A stretch of 64,000 nt of DNA, taken from the NCBI RefSeq assembly GCF_013416775.1, contig NZ_SZVI01000012.1, positions 186,001 through 250,000 on the forward strand. The letters are read 5' to 3'. Below the pieces are notes generated by a model that was not told the origin of the DNA, did no database searches, and saw nothing but the letters and a program-made list of their open reading frames with translations. Positions 33,205 to 42,141 of this stretch are shown in pieces. Made by a program: the position numbers and the translations under genes. Positions within the stretch are counted from its first letter, which is position 1. Each line of letters starts with the position of its first letter. The DNA comes from Rhodoferax sp. BLA1 (GTDB taxonomy: Bacteria > Pseudomonadota > Gammaproteobacteria > Burkholderiales > Burkholderiaceae_C).

Positions 33205-34215
33205 GTGTTTACAGAAAAAGTTTTAATGATTACGGGTGGTACGGGTTCTTTTGGAAACGCTGTACTTCAGAGATTTCTCAATACCGATATCAAAGAAATC
33301 CGCATTTTTAGTCGCGATGAAAAAAAACAAGAAGACATGCGGATTGCGTTGAATAATCCAAAACTCAAGTTCTACATAGGCGATGTTCGGAACTACGACA
33401 GCATCAACGAAGCAATGAAAGGCGTGAATTACGTCTTTCATGCTGCGGCACTAAAACAAGTGCCTTCATGTGAGTTCTATCCCATGGAAGCGGTCCGGAC
33501 CAATGTGCTAGGTACGGAGAATGTCATGAATGCAGCTATTGCCAACCACGTGGAACGTGTTGTCGTATTGAGTACAGACAAGGCGGTTTACCCCATCAAT
33601 GCCATGGGGATATCCAAAGCAATGATGGAAAAGCTCATGATTGCCAAAGCACGTATGCGTTCTCAGGGCGAGACTGTGATTTGTGCCACCCGCTATGGCA
33701 ATGTCATGGCATCGCGCGGTTCTGTTATTCCCCTATTCATCAGCCAAATCAAAGAAGACAAGCAACTGACGATCACCGATCCAGCGATGACTCGCTTTCT
33801 TATGTCACTGGAAGAGTCAGTTGATTTGGTCGTATATGCATTTGAGAATGGTCAGCAGGGGGATATCTTTGTCCAAAAGGCACCTGCTTCGACCATTGAG
33901 GTATTGGCGCAAGCTTTACAGTCGCTATTCCAAAAGAAAGAAAATATTCGCGTTATTGGTACACGCCATGGTGAAAAGTTGTACGAATCACTGGTGGCGC
34001 GAGAAGAGCTTGCCAGGGCAGAAGACATGGGAAATTATTACAGAATTCCCGCTGACAATCGAGATTTGAATTATGCAAAATTCGTTGTCGAAGGTGAATT
34101 GGGAATTGCGAGTTTTGATGACTATACATCCCACAATACCGTACGACTCGATGTTGACGATGTTAAAAACTTATTGTTGAAACTTGACTATATCCAGGAG
34201 CAACTCAATGCTTAA
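33205..34215 (+). CDS. UDP-GlcNAc 4,6-dehydratase/5-epimerase (FnlA/CapE-like)
   Basis: Begins conversion of UDP-GlcNAc to a UDP-L-amino sugar by C4/C6 dehydration and epimerisation. The 336-residue soluble protein has TGGTGSFGNAVL at the start, AALKQVPSCEFYPMEAVRTN, and STDKAVYPINAMGISKAMMEKL, where methionine replaces the usual SDR tyrosine (M-x3-K), a feature of this enzyme class. It starts 12 bases after the reductase and overlaps the 2-epimerase by eight bases. Confidence 0.88.
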   Translation: MFTEKVLMITGGTGSFGNAVLQRFLNTDIKEIRIFSRDEKKQEDMRIALNNPKLKFYIGDVRNYDSINEAMKGVNYVFHAAALKQVPSCEFYPMEAVRTNVLGTENVMNAAIANHVERVVVLSTDKAVYPINAMGISKAMMEKLMIAKARMRSQGETVICATRYGNVMASRGSVIPLFISQIKEDKQLTITDPAMTRFLMSLEESVDLVVYAFENGQQGDIFVQKAPASTIEVLAQALQSLFQKKENIRVIGTRHGEKLYESLVAREELARAEDMGNYYRIPADNRDLNYAKFVVEGELGIASFDDYTSHNTVRLDVDDVKNLLLKLDYIQEQLNA

Positions 34216-35332
34216 GGTTATGACTATCGTTGGTACTCGACCTGAGCTCATTAAAATGTCGAGGGTGATTGCTGAGTTTGATTTGCACACGAAGCATATA
34301 CTGGTTCACACTGGTCAAAACTTCGACTACGAATTGAACCAAGTTTTCTTCGATGATCTTGGTATCAGGAAACCAGATTATTTTCTCGCGGCTGTGGGCA
34401 ATAACGCAGCTCAGACCATTGGGCGCGTGATCGAAAAGGCTGATGAGGTCTTGGAAAAAGAGCAACCCGACGCCTTGTTGCTTTATGGGGACACCAATTC
34501 CTGCCTTTCAGTCATTGCGGCGAAACGGCGAAAGATCCCAGTTTTTCACATGGAAGCAGGCAATCGCTGTTTCGATCAGCGTGTGCCAGAAGAGCTTAAC
34601 CGCAAAGTGCTGGATCATCTCAGTGACATCAACTTGGTGTTGACCGAGCACGCTCGTCGTTACCTGTTGGATGAGGGAATTCCACCTGATCGCATTATCA
34701 AGTCGGGCTCTCACATGCAGGAGGTGCTTGAGTACTTCGAACCCAAGATTGTGGATTCACAGATTCTCAAAAAGCTTGGGCTGAAATCAAAGAGCTACTT
34801 TGTTGTCAGTGCGCATCGTGAAGAGAACGTCGATACGCCTGCCAACTTGCAAGATTTGCTGAACACCTTGCAGGCACTGGTCAAGACCTATGAAATGCCG
34901 GTTATTGTTTCCACCCATCCTCGGACTCGTCAGCGGCTGGAAGCGCTGCGGTTAGATGCTCTGGATTCGCGGATCCAATTCCTCAAGCCATTCGGATTTT
35001 TTGATTACATCAAACTGCAGATGGAAGCGTTTTGCATCCTGTCCGACAGCGGCACAATTACCGAAGAGGCTTCGCTGCTGGGCTTGACTGCGGTGACAAT
35101 CCGCAACGCACACGAGCGCCCTGAGGGTATGGACCAGGGTACGTTGATCATGAGTGGTTTGAAGTCAGAGCGAGTTCTGGATGCTGTCCGTATTGTCACC
35201 AGTCAAGATCGGGCGGGTGCTATGCGTTCTGTGGTCCCGGACTATGAAGGCGGACTGGTATCAAAAAAAGTGCTACGGATTGTTTTGAGTTACGTTGACT
35301 TTGTGAATAGTGTTGTCTGGTCTAAACAGTAA
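34208..35332 (+). CDS. UDP-N-acetylglucosamine 2-epimerase family (FnlC/CapG-like)
   Basis: Catalyses C2 epimerisation, the last step of the UDP-L-FucNAc or UDP-L-QuiNAc path. The 374-residue reading starts MLKVMTIVGTRPELIK and has HTGQNFDYELNQVFF, YGDTNSCLSVIAAKRRKIP, HMEAGNRCFDQRVPEELNRK and SDSGTITEEAS, all WecB-fold landmarks of the CapG/FnlC branch. The ATG overlaps the end of the dehydratase gene. Confidence 0.88.
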   Translation: MLKVMTIVGTRPELIKMSRVIAEFDLHTKHILVHTGQNFDYELNQVFFDDLGIRKPDYFLAAVGNNAAQTIGRVIEKADEVLEKEQPDALLLYGDTNSCLSVIAAKRRKIPVFHMEAGNRCFDQRVPEELNRKVLDHLSDINLVLTEHARRYLLDEGIPPDRIIKSGSHMQEVLEYFEPKIVDSQILKKLGLKSKSYFVVSAHREENVDTPANLQDLLNTLQALVKTYEMPVIVSTHPRTRQRLEALRLDALDSRIQFLKPFGFFDYIKLQMEAFCILSDSGTITEEASLLGLTAVTIRNAHERPEGMDQGTLIMSGLKSERVLDAVRIVTSQDRAGAMRSVVPDYEGGLVSKKVLRIVLSYVDFVNSVVWSKQ

Positions 35333-35365
35333 CCCATAAATCACATTGAAATTTGAAGGATCAAA

Positions 35366-37294
35366 ATGGGATATCTTCTGGAAAAGTATAACGCAGAATA
35401 TTTTTTGCGTAAAGATGTAGATGGTAACTCGCTGCCATATGGCGTGGAAGGAATTGAATCGTTTCTGAAAGGTGAATTGCGAGAGCATGACTATGAAATT
35501 CTAAGCAGGATAAATTTTAAAGGAGCAAATGTTATTGAGTTTGGTTTTGGTCGCGGCGAAACCATAAAATATATTTGGGAGCAAGGTGCTAATAGTTACA
35601 CAGGAGTAGACTTCTCCTCAGCAGCTTGCAACATCGCAAGTGAATTCTTAGCAAAATTTTCAATAAGTGGACCTAAAATTCTGTGTTCTGATGCGGTCCA
35701 GTTTGCTCGAGAACTTTCGAGCCAGAATGACTTTGGGGTTAAGCTTCCGATTGATGTTGTAGTGATGCTTGATTTTGTTGAGCACATTCCACGTATGGAG
35801 CTCAAAGAGGTTTTGCATTTACTACTACCAGCTTTGTCAAAAAATGCAGTGATTGTAATTAATACACCTGATTTTCAATTTGACAATGATGTGATAGCTG
35901 ATGGACTAAATGTAGATGGCGTGGATTCTTCAGATTCGTTCGAAGAAACAAAGGGCATGCATTGCAATCGTTACACTTTGCAAAGTCTACAGAGTTTCTT
36001 TTCTGAACTTGGCTATCTCCCGATATCCCGGGGACATTATTTTACTCTAAAAGAATGCAATGAAAATATATGGCGAGGGGATTCTAGTTATCGAAAAAGC
36101 TGGGACGAGGCCCGTGCACGAGGTGTTCCGCTGCGGGGTGATTGGGTGGCGGAAAGATTCGAGGTGGCTTATGAGGTTGAGCATGTTGCGCGGCTACACC
36201 AGTTTGAAGAAGGAACTTTAGATGGTATTTCAATATATGTAACGCCTTCATATCTTGAATATTATAATAATGGTGAATACGATGAGTTTTTGATTAAATT
36301 TATTGCTAGACACAACCTCGCAGGAAAAGTTATTTTTGATTTGGGTGCATTTGTTGGTGTTAACAGCATGCAATTTGCGCGCTTAGTTGGAGCAGAGGGC
36401 ACCATTTGTGCCTTTGAGCCGAATCCATACAACTCTGATCGTCTTAAACAAAATATCTCAGAAAATCCGGAGTTGAGTAATCGTATTAAGGTTTTTCCGT
36501 TTGCAATTTCTGATAAAAATGGAAATGGCACTTTCAAAGTGCATCGCAATGTCGACGATGGTATTAGTAGTGCATCTTATATGCAAGGCGCGCATACAAC
36601 TTTGTCTGAGGATCGGTTGTTGAGCTTGGGCTTTTCTGATGTAAATGTAAGCATGGTGACGCTTGATGATTTTGTTAAAAATACAAAGTATATTCCTGCT
36701 TGCTTGAAAATTGATATTGAGGGTGCTGAGCATTTGGCATTGGCTGGCGCGGTAAATACTCTTGCGCAGTATCGCCCGGTATTGCTCATTGAGCTGCATT
36801 CAATCTATTGTGCTGTTGCGACTATTAACATCCTAATGCCATTGGGATATACGAGTGAGTTTTTGCACATTGAGCCGGACGGGCGCTGCTTTATTGGAGC
36901 GACAGCTGCCAACTTACACGGTGAACCCCCTGGTATGTTTCTGCAGTCTCAAAAGAGTATGGTTGACGCGAATTTGATAAGGATGGAGCTTGAAGCAAGC
37001 AATATCAAACTTCGTGAAAGCATGGAGGTCAATAAGTTGCTAGCTGCAAATCTAAAGCAGCAAGAAGATCGCAATGGGATGCTCGATTCCAATCTAAAGC
37101 AAAAAGTGGAGCAAATCGAGGTGCTTAACTGTAATCTGCAAAAACAGGTAGAGCGGAATAATTCACTTGATGTCGATCTGAAGCAACAGATGGTTCAGAA
37201 TGATATTTTGAAAACCAATCTGACTCGTTATCAAATGTTTCCGCCAATAAGATTGGCTCGTAGATTGCGACGAATGTTGAAGTCGAATGTTTAA
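35366..37294 (+). CDS. Two-domain methyltransferase with C-terminal coiled coil
   Basis: 642 residues. Residues about 50-170 form a class I SAM methyltransferase (VIEFGFGRGETIKYIWEQG, then VVMLDFVEHIPRMELKEVL). Residues about 320-500 form an FkbM methyltransferase (VIFDLGAFVGVNSMQFA, AFEPNPYNSDRLKQN, LKIDIEGAEHLAL). From residue 559 come four 14-residue repeats of the pattern L-x-x-N-L-K-Q, a coiled coil, ending in a basic tail IRLARRLRRMLK that could touch the membrane. It overlaps wzm. The layout recalls WbdD, which caps O-antigen chains by methylation, uses a coiled coil as ruler and feeds Wzm-Wzt; no kinase domain is visible. Low GC like its neighbours. Confidence 0.8.
   Translation: MGYLLEKYNAEYFLRKDVDGNSLPYGVEGIESFLKGELREHDYEILSRINFKGANVIEFGFGRGETIKYIWEQGANSYTGVDFSSAACNIASEFLAKFSISGPKILCSDAVQFARELSSQNDFGVKLPIDVVVMLDFVEHIPRMELKEVLHLLLPALSKNAVIVINTPDFQFDNDVIADGLNVDGVDSSDSFEETKGMHCNRYTLQSLQSFFSELGYLPISRGHYFTLKECNENIWRGDSSYRKSWDEARARGVPLRGDWVAERFEVAYEVEHVARLHQFEEGTLDGISIYVTPSYLEYYNNGEYDEFLIKFIARHNLAGKVIFDLGAFVGVNSMQFARLVGAEGTICAFEPNPYNSDRLKQNISENPELSNRIKVFPFAISDKNGNGTFKVHRNVDDGISSASYMQGAHTTLSEDRLLSLGFSDVNVSMVTLDDFVKNTKYIPACLKIDIEGAEHLALAGAVNTLAQYRPVLLIELHSIYCAVATINILMPLGYTSEFLHIEPDGRCFIGATAANLHGEPPGMFLQSQKSMVDANLIRMELEASNIKLRESMEVNKLLAANLKQQEDRNGMLDSNLKQKVEQIEVLNCNLQKQVERNNSLDVDLKQQMVQNDILKTNLTRYQMFPPIRLARRLRRMLKSNV
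37040..37207 (+). repeat. 42-base tandem repeat encoding 14-residue units
   Basis: Four diverged units of 42 bases encode LAANLKQQEDRNGM, LDSNLKQKVEQIEV, LNCNLQKQVERNNS and LDVDLKQQMVQNDI. A fifth partial unit (LKTNL) follows. Each unit is two heptads of a coiled coil. The number of units would set the length of the coil. Confidence 0.75.
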
Positions 37295-38096
37295 TTGCCA
37301 AAAGAAAATAATGGATTATTTTAACAGATTTAGATATTTCACTATATTTTTTAATTTAGTTCAGTCTGATTTTAAGCGTAGATATCTGGGGACTTACTTC
37401 GGTGTTTTTTGGGCATTTGCAGCTCCTTTGGCAACAATAGGAGTTTTGCTGTTTGTTTTTAATGTGGGGTTTCGCTCGGGTCCTATTAATGGTGTTAGAT
37501 TTGATTTATGGTTGGTGCCCGGGCTTATTGTTTGGTTTTATATTAGTGATGCTGTTATTTCAGGTTGCAATTCAATAGTCGAGTATAGTTTTTTGGTCAA
37601 AAAAATTCAATTTTCCACTGAGCTTTTGCCGATAGTAAAAGTGTGTTCATCGTTGTATGTGCACTTGGTTAGTGTCATTTTATTGTTTGGTTTGTATATT
37701 TATCAGGGGCAGTACCCAAGTTTTTTTTGGTTTCAAATTTTGTATTATCTTTTGGCTTTGATTGTTTTTGTTTTGGCAATTTCAATGATTGGTTCAGTTG
37801 TTCAGGTGTTTTTTCGAGATTTTCAGGGCGTGATCGCAATTCTTATGCAAATAGGATTGTGGGGTACTCCTGTTCTTTGGGATGCCAAAATATTGCCGGA
37901 TCGGTTGGCGCCTTTGATTTATCTAAATCCGGCTAGCTATATTGTTCAGGGTTATCGAGATTCACTAATTTTTGACATTTGGTTTTACCAGAGACCAAAT
38001 CAGACCATATATTTCTGGACGATTACCTTGATTCTTCTGGGTGCAGGATTTTTTCTATTTAATCGTTCAAAGCGAGATTTTGCAGATGTTCTGTGA
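37287..38096 (+). CDS. wzm: Polysaccharide ABC exporter permease (Wzm)
   Basis: Inner-membrane channel of an ABC-2 type polysaccharide exporter, 269 residues with six hydrophobic segments. Family stretches are LVQSDFKRRYLGTYFGVFWAFAAPL near the start (cytoplasmic gate helix) and NPASYIVQGYRDS toward the end. It overlaps the methyltransferase gene by eight bases and precedes wzt by seven. A methionine at residue 9 is an alternative start. It exports a complete undecaprenyl-linked glycan made in the cytoplasm. Confidence 0.9.
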   Translation: MFNCQKKIMDYFNRFRYFTIFFNLVQSDFKRRYLGTYFGVFWAFAAPLATIGVLLFVFNVGFRSGPINGVRFDLWLVPGLIVWFYISDAVISGCNSIVEYSFLVKKIQFSTELLPIVKVCSSLYVHLVSVILLFGLYIYQGQYPSFFWFQILYYLLALIVFVLAISMIGSVVQVFFRDFQGVIAILMQIGLWGTPVLWDAKILPDRLAPLIYLNPASYIVQGYRDSLIFDIWFYQRPNQTIYFWTITLILLGAGFFLFNRSKRDFADVL

Positions 38097-38103
38097 TTCA
38101 AAA

Positions 38104-39423
38104 ATGAATAAAGTGATTGAAGTTCAGAGTCTTTCAAAATCCTATAAGTTATACAGTTCAAAAACAGATCGGGGTTTGGATTTATTCCTTCCATTTGGCA
38201 AGTCTCGCCATAAAGATTTTCACGCTTTAAAGGATATTAACTTCACAGTTAATGAGGGCGAGAGTATCGGTATTATTGGTCGCAATGGGTCAGGCAAGTC
38301 AACATTGCTGAAAATTCTCTCTGGTGTTCTAACGCAGACGACGGGCGATGTTCATGTGTCTGGAAAAGTGGCTTCCTTGCTAGAACTGGGTGCAGGTTTC
38401 AATCCTGAGCTTACTGGACGTGAAAATATCTATTTTAACGGTGCTTTGATGGGATGCAACAAAGCACAAATGCATCAACGAATCACCGAAATAATTAGTT
38501 TTGCCGATATTGGTGATTTCATTGACCAACCAGTGAAAGTTTACTCAAGTGGAATGTTTGTTCGGTTGGCTTTTGCTGCCTCTGTGCATGTTGATCCAGA
38601 CATTCTAATTATTGACGAGGCTCTTGCTGTCGGAGATGTTCGCTTCCAAAAGAAGTGCGTGGATTTCATGAAGAAATTCAAGGAAAGTGGAAAAACGATA
38701 TTGTTTGTTAGCCATGATATTTTTACGGTTAAATCGTTTTGTAATCGGCTTATCTTAATAAACGATGGCAAGTTGGAGGCAATTGGAAATCCTGATGATG
38801 TCGCTAATCGTTATTATCAACTCATGTTTCCCAAGGCGGAAAAAGCAAGCTTACTAAGTGAAAATAAAGCACCAATGCTCACTTTGGATAATTCTTCCTT
38901 GCAAGAAAAATATCGGCTTGAAATTGAATTTGATTTAGATAGTTCGCAATGGGGGCACGGTGCTGCCTGGATTAATCGAATGCGTGTTGGAGGCATTCGA
39001 GAACCTAATATTTTTAACTGGGATGATAGTATTGAAATTGAGATGGTTTGCCAGTGGAATTCAGATGAAATTCTGAGGATATGCACTGAGCATAGTGTTT
39101 TGCCAAATATGTTGATGGGGTTTAGATTTGAAAATGCTCAAGGTTGGGTAATAGCAAATTTCGCAAGCTCTATGCTTGAAGATGATGCATTTCAATTTGA
39201 TCTTGAACACAATAGCGAATGCATAATTCGTTGCAGAATTTCACCAATGAAACTTGCGGCTGGTCACTACTTCATTACTCCAAGTTTAGCTATCGGAACA
39301 CAAGATCAGCTATTTCCAGTTAAGGAATACACCAACCTGATTCACTTGTATTGTGATACTTCAACTGCAGTTCTTGGCCAAATGCGGCTCGACTATTCAA
39401 TTGAGTTGCTAGAGTTGGTGTGA
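38104..39423 (+). CDS. wzt: Polysaccharide ABC exporter ATPase with glycan-binding tail (Wzt)
   Basis: ATPase of the exporter, 439 residues from the chosen ATG (an upstream in-frame start runs back into wzm). The nucleotide-binding domain has Walker A GRNGSGKS (about 59-66), VYSSGMFVRLAFA as signature, and LIIDEALAVGD as Walker B. After about residue 270 a beta-rich Wzt_C-like domain follows (INRMRVGGIREPNIFNWDD and on), the part that in E. coli O9a reads the methyl/phosphate cap on the finished chain. Its presence beside the methyltransferase supports cap-dependent export. Confidence 0.9.
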   Translation: MNKVIEVQSLSKSYKLYSSKTDRGLDLFLPFGKSRHKDFHALKDINFTVNEGESIGIIGRNGSGKSTLLKILSGVLTQTTGDVHVSGKVASLLELGAGFNPELTGRENIYFNGALMGCNKAQMHQRITEIISFADIGDFIDQPVKVYSSGMFVRLAFAASVHVDPDILIIDEALAVGDVRFQKKCVDFMKKFKESGKTILFVSHDIFTVKSFCNRLILINDGKLEAIGNPDDVANRYYQLMFPKAEKASLLSENKAPMLTLDNSSLQEKYRLEIEFDLDSSQWGHGAAWINRMRVGGIREPNIFNWDDSIEIEMVCQWNSDEILRICTEHSVLPNMLMGFRFENAQGWVIANFASSMLEDDAFQFDLEHNSECIIRCRISPMKLAAGHYFITPSLAIGTQDQLFPVKEYTNLIHLYCDTSTAVLGQMRLDYSIELLELV

Positions 39424-40685
39424 TTATGGAGTATATTAAAAATGATGCCAATTTAATCAGGGTTTTGCAGGTAAATGGCTACCAATCCCCAGGTCGTCGT
39501 TTCAATGGTCTTTCGCTTAAATCAGATTTAGCTGCATTTGGAGTTTTATCTAAACATCTGGTGTGGGAGCAGGATCGTCCGGAGGATGACGTTGTAACTC
39601 TGCAAGACCTGACAGTTCGTAAAATCAACAGATTTAGTCGTGGCATCGAGAAGATGCTTTCCTTGCAGTCCCAGCTATATACCAATGGCATGCATATCAG
39701 GCGCATGCCGGAATTTCAAAAAGCAGATATTATTCACTATCACATCATCCACTCAGGCTTTCTGAGTATGCAGTCTCTTCCTGCTCTGACTGCGCGTAAG
39801 CCATCGGTATGGACATTGCACGATCCGTGGGCAATGACCGGGCATTGTATTCATCCCTTTGAATGTCAGCGCTGGAAGACGGGTTGCGGTAAATGTCCTG
39901 ATCTAAACACCGATTTCAAGATAGCTGTGGATACAACTGCTATCAATTTCCGTCTTAAGCAGCACGCCTATCGCAAGTCAAACTTCGAGGTAATAGTTGC
40001 TTCGACTTGGATGGAGAACATGGTTAAGCAATCACCGCTGTTTGAAGGCGTACAAGTACACAAAGTTCCATTTGGCTTAGACCTTGATTTTTTTAAAGCG
40101 AGGGATCAAGCTCAGGCCAAGGCGAGTCTGGGCATTGAGCCGGGACGACTCGTGCTTTGCTTTCGCTCAGTCTTGAATGATTTCAAAGGTTTGCAATACG
40201 TCATTGAGGCGTTGGATCGCTTGCAGGTTGACGTGCCTATCTGCCTGCTCACGTTGAATGATAGGGGGCGAGTCGACAAGTTCAAAGATCGCTTTCAAGT
40301 CGTTGAACTGGGGTGGACCAATGATGATGAAGTTATGCGGAATGTCTATGACGCCACAGACCTGTTTCTAATGCCGTCACTGGCCGATTCATTTGGCCTG
40401 ATGGCAGTAGAAGCCATGGCCTTCGGAAAGCCAACCGTGTGTTTTGAAGGAACCGCACTGCCGGAAGTGATCTTCACGCCACATGCGGGCGTTGCTGTAC
40501 CGTCAAGAGACTCCTCTGCACTGGTCAATGCCATCGAGCGATTGATTCGCAACCCCGAAGAGCGTTTGCACCGGGGTCTGATGTCCCGGCAACTAGCCGA
40601 GCGGCACTACGATATTCGGAGTCAGGCGGCACAAATAGCAGGGGTCTACCAGAACGTCATAGCGAATCATGGCGTTAGGCGATGA
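39420..40685 (+). CDS. Glycosyltransferase, GT4-like
   Basis: GT-B fold retaining glycosyltransferase, 421 residues. The acceptor-side half has GYQSPGRRFNGLSLKSDL and HDPWAMTGHCIHPFECQRW with a cysteine-rich CHPFECQRWKTGCGKC-type loop seen in WcaC/WcaK-like enzymes. The donor half has CFRSVLNDFKGLQYVIEAL and the E-x7-E motif in DSFGLMAVEAMAFGKP. The GTG start overlaps the wzt stop; an ATG two codons later is equally possible. It adds one sugar to the repeat; the sugar is unknown. Confidence 0.82.
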   Translation: MIMEYIKNDANLIRVLQVNGYQSPGRRFNGLSLKSDLAAFGVLSKHLVWEQDRPEDDVVTLQDLTVRKINRFSRGIEKMLSLQSQLYTNGMHIRRMPEFQKADIIHYHIIHSGFLSMQSLPALTARKPSVWTLHDPWAMTGHCIHPFECQRWKTGCGKCPDLNTDFKIAVDTTAINFRLKQHAYRKSNFEVIVASTWMENMVKQSPLFEGVQVHKVPFGLDLDFFKARDQAQAKASLGIEPGRLVLCFRSVLNDFKGLQYVIEALDRLQVDVPICLLTLNDRGRVDKFKDRFQVVELGWTNDDEVMRNVYDATDLFLMPSLADSFGLMAVEAMAFGKPTVCFEGTALPEVIFTPHAGVAVPSRDSSALVNAIERLIRNPEERLHRGLMSRQLAERHYDIRSQAAQIAGVYQNVIANHGVRR

Positions 40686-41095
40686 GCGTCACCGCAGACG
40701 CAGAAGACGGGAATTGTCATAAGGCAACAATGAAAATTGCACATATATTAATGCTGATGTTATTTGCGGTTGGGATGGGGCTAGGGCAGTTATTGCTTAA
40801 GTTTTCTGCAAAGCGACAATCGACAACCATAGATGGCAGCTTGCTCTTTCGGTTGACTTCATTGTTGAGTGATTGGCCCTTCTTATTGGGGGCCACTTTG
40901 TATGGTTTGCTGCTGGTTTATTGGATATGGTTACTTACTTTTCTACCACTTTCGCGAGCTTACCCATTTACCTTCTTAAGCCTTGTGGTTGCTGCGATAG
41001 GTGGTTTTCTATTCTTTCAAGAACCCTTGACTTTTCGTTTCGTTGCAGGCATGGCGATCATTGGCGTAGGTCTTGTAGTGCTTAGCACCGGATAA
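40682..41095 (+). CDS. Small EamA/SMR-type membrane protein (ArnE-like)
   Basis: 137 residues with four membrane segments of the small multidrug resistance/EamA half-size type. The stretches GMGLGQLLLKFSA and SRAYPFTFLSLVVAAIGGFLFFQEPL are shared with ArnE/ArnF, which flip undecaprenyl-phosphate-linked aminoarabinose. With the next gene (a DPM1-like transferase) it could move an undecaprenyl-phosphate sugar used to decorate the glycan in the periplasm. The ATG overlaps the previous stop as ATGA; an internal ATG at residue 17 is the alternative start. Confidence 0.75.
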   Translation: MSVTADAEDGNCHKATMKIAHILMLMLFAVGMGLGQLLLKFSAKRQSTTIDGSLLFRLTSLLSDWPFLLGATLYGLLLVYWIWLLTFLPLSRAYPFTFLSLVVAAIGGFLFFQEPLTFRFVAGMAIIGVGLVVLSTG

Positions 41096-41110
41096 AAAGG
41101 GAAATGTAAA

Positions 41111-41791
41111 ATGAATATAAGTACGGTGTGGGTTGTCATCGCTGCATACAACGAGGAATGCGTTATCGGGGAAACCGTTAAGAATGTTCTCGCTCACCTT
41201 GATAACGTAATCGTGGTAGATGATTGTTCAGTAGATGATACGAAACGGAATGCATTAAATGCGGGTGCACATGTTTTGCGTCATCCGATTAATCTTGGCC
41301 AAGGTGGGGCGTTGCAGACTGGAATTGAATATGCCTTAAAATGCGGTGCTGAATATATCGTAACTTTTGATGCAGATGGACAGCATAGTGCGGCAGAAAT
41401 ATTACCTATGCTACTAGCTTTACAAGAAAGTCGATCAGACATAGCTCTCGGTAGTCGGTTTCTTGGTAAAACTCTAAACTTACCTTGGCAACGTCGGTGG
41501 GTGTTAAAGCTCGCAATTATATTTACCCGTTTGACTGGTGGAATCAAGCTTACCGATGTCCATAACGGTTTTCGTATCATGTCCCGTTCTTTTTGCATGC
41601 ACTTTCAGTTTAGGCAAAACAGAATGGCACATGCATCAGAAATATTGAATCACATATCCAGTCACGGTATTAAATATATAGAGTTTCCAGTTACCATCAC
41701 CTACACTGAATACTCCATCCGTAAAGGACAAAGAAGCTCCAATGCTTTGCGAGTTTTGATGGAGTTATTTATGGGACATGTTTCAAAATGA
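41111..41791 (+). CDS. GT2 glycosyltransferase, DPM1-like
   Basis: 226-residue GT-A fold transferase of the dolichyl-phosphate mannose synthase-like group. VVIAAYNEECVIGETV starts the fold, VVDDCSVDDT is the first acidic motif, and FDADGQHSAAEIL contains the DxD motif. A pattern of lipid-phosphate-sugar synthases is suggested by NLGQGGALQTGIEYA. No C-terminal membrane anchor. It overlaps the DUF2304 gene as ATGA, a common pairing. Confidence 0.85.
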   Translation: MNISTVWVVIAAYNEECVIGETVKNVLAHLDNVIVVDDCSVDDTKRNALNAGAHVLRHPINLGQGGALQTGIEYALKCGAEYIVTFDADGQHSAAEILPMLLALQESRSDIALGSRFLGKTLNLPWQRRWVLKLAIIFTRLTGGIKLTDVHNGFRIMSRSFCMHFQFRQNRMAHASEILNHISSHGIKYIEFPVTITYTEYSIRKGQRSSNALRVLMELFMGHVSK

Positions 41792-42141
41792 TATTGACTT
41801 CGCTGCTTACCGTAATATTTGCTTTTATGGCAGTATATTGTGCAATTTTCATTCGCCGGGCTGCAGTTCGCTACTTTATATTTTTTGCATACATTGCTGC
41901 TATATTTTTTGTCTGGAATCCTAACGAGACAACGATCATTGCAAACTATTTTGGTATTGGTCGAGGTCTTGATTTTGTTATGGTATTGTTTTCTGTTGCT
42001 ATTGTCAATGGAACTTTTTTTATCATAAAGCATTTGAATTCCCAGCATCAAAGCATCACTAAGTTGGCGAGGCATATGGCTGTACATGAAGCGTGCAGTC
42101 CCCTGCGCGTTGGCGATACGCCTTCGGTGGGCGCTAAATGA
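41788..42141 (+). CDS. DUF2304-type membrane protein
   Basis: 117 residues with three hydrophobic segments in the first 85 residues and a polar tail, matching the DUF2304-like proteins usually found directly after a DPM1-like GT2 gene. GIGRGLDFVMVLFSVAI is the conserved part. The role is unknown; a helper for the preceding transferase at the membrane is likely. Coupled to both neighbours by ATGA overlaps. Confidence 0.78.
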   Translation: MILTSLLTVIFAFMAVYCAIFIRRAAVRYFIFFAYIAAIFFVWNPNETTIIANYFGIGRGLDFVMVLFSVAIVNGTFFIIKHLNSQHQSITKLARHMAVHEACSPLRVGDTPSVGAK

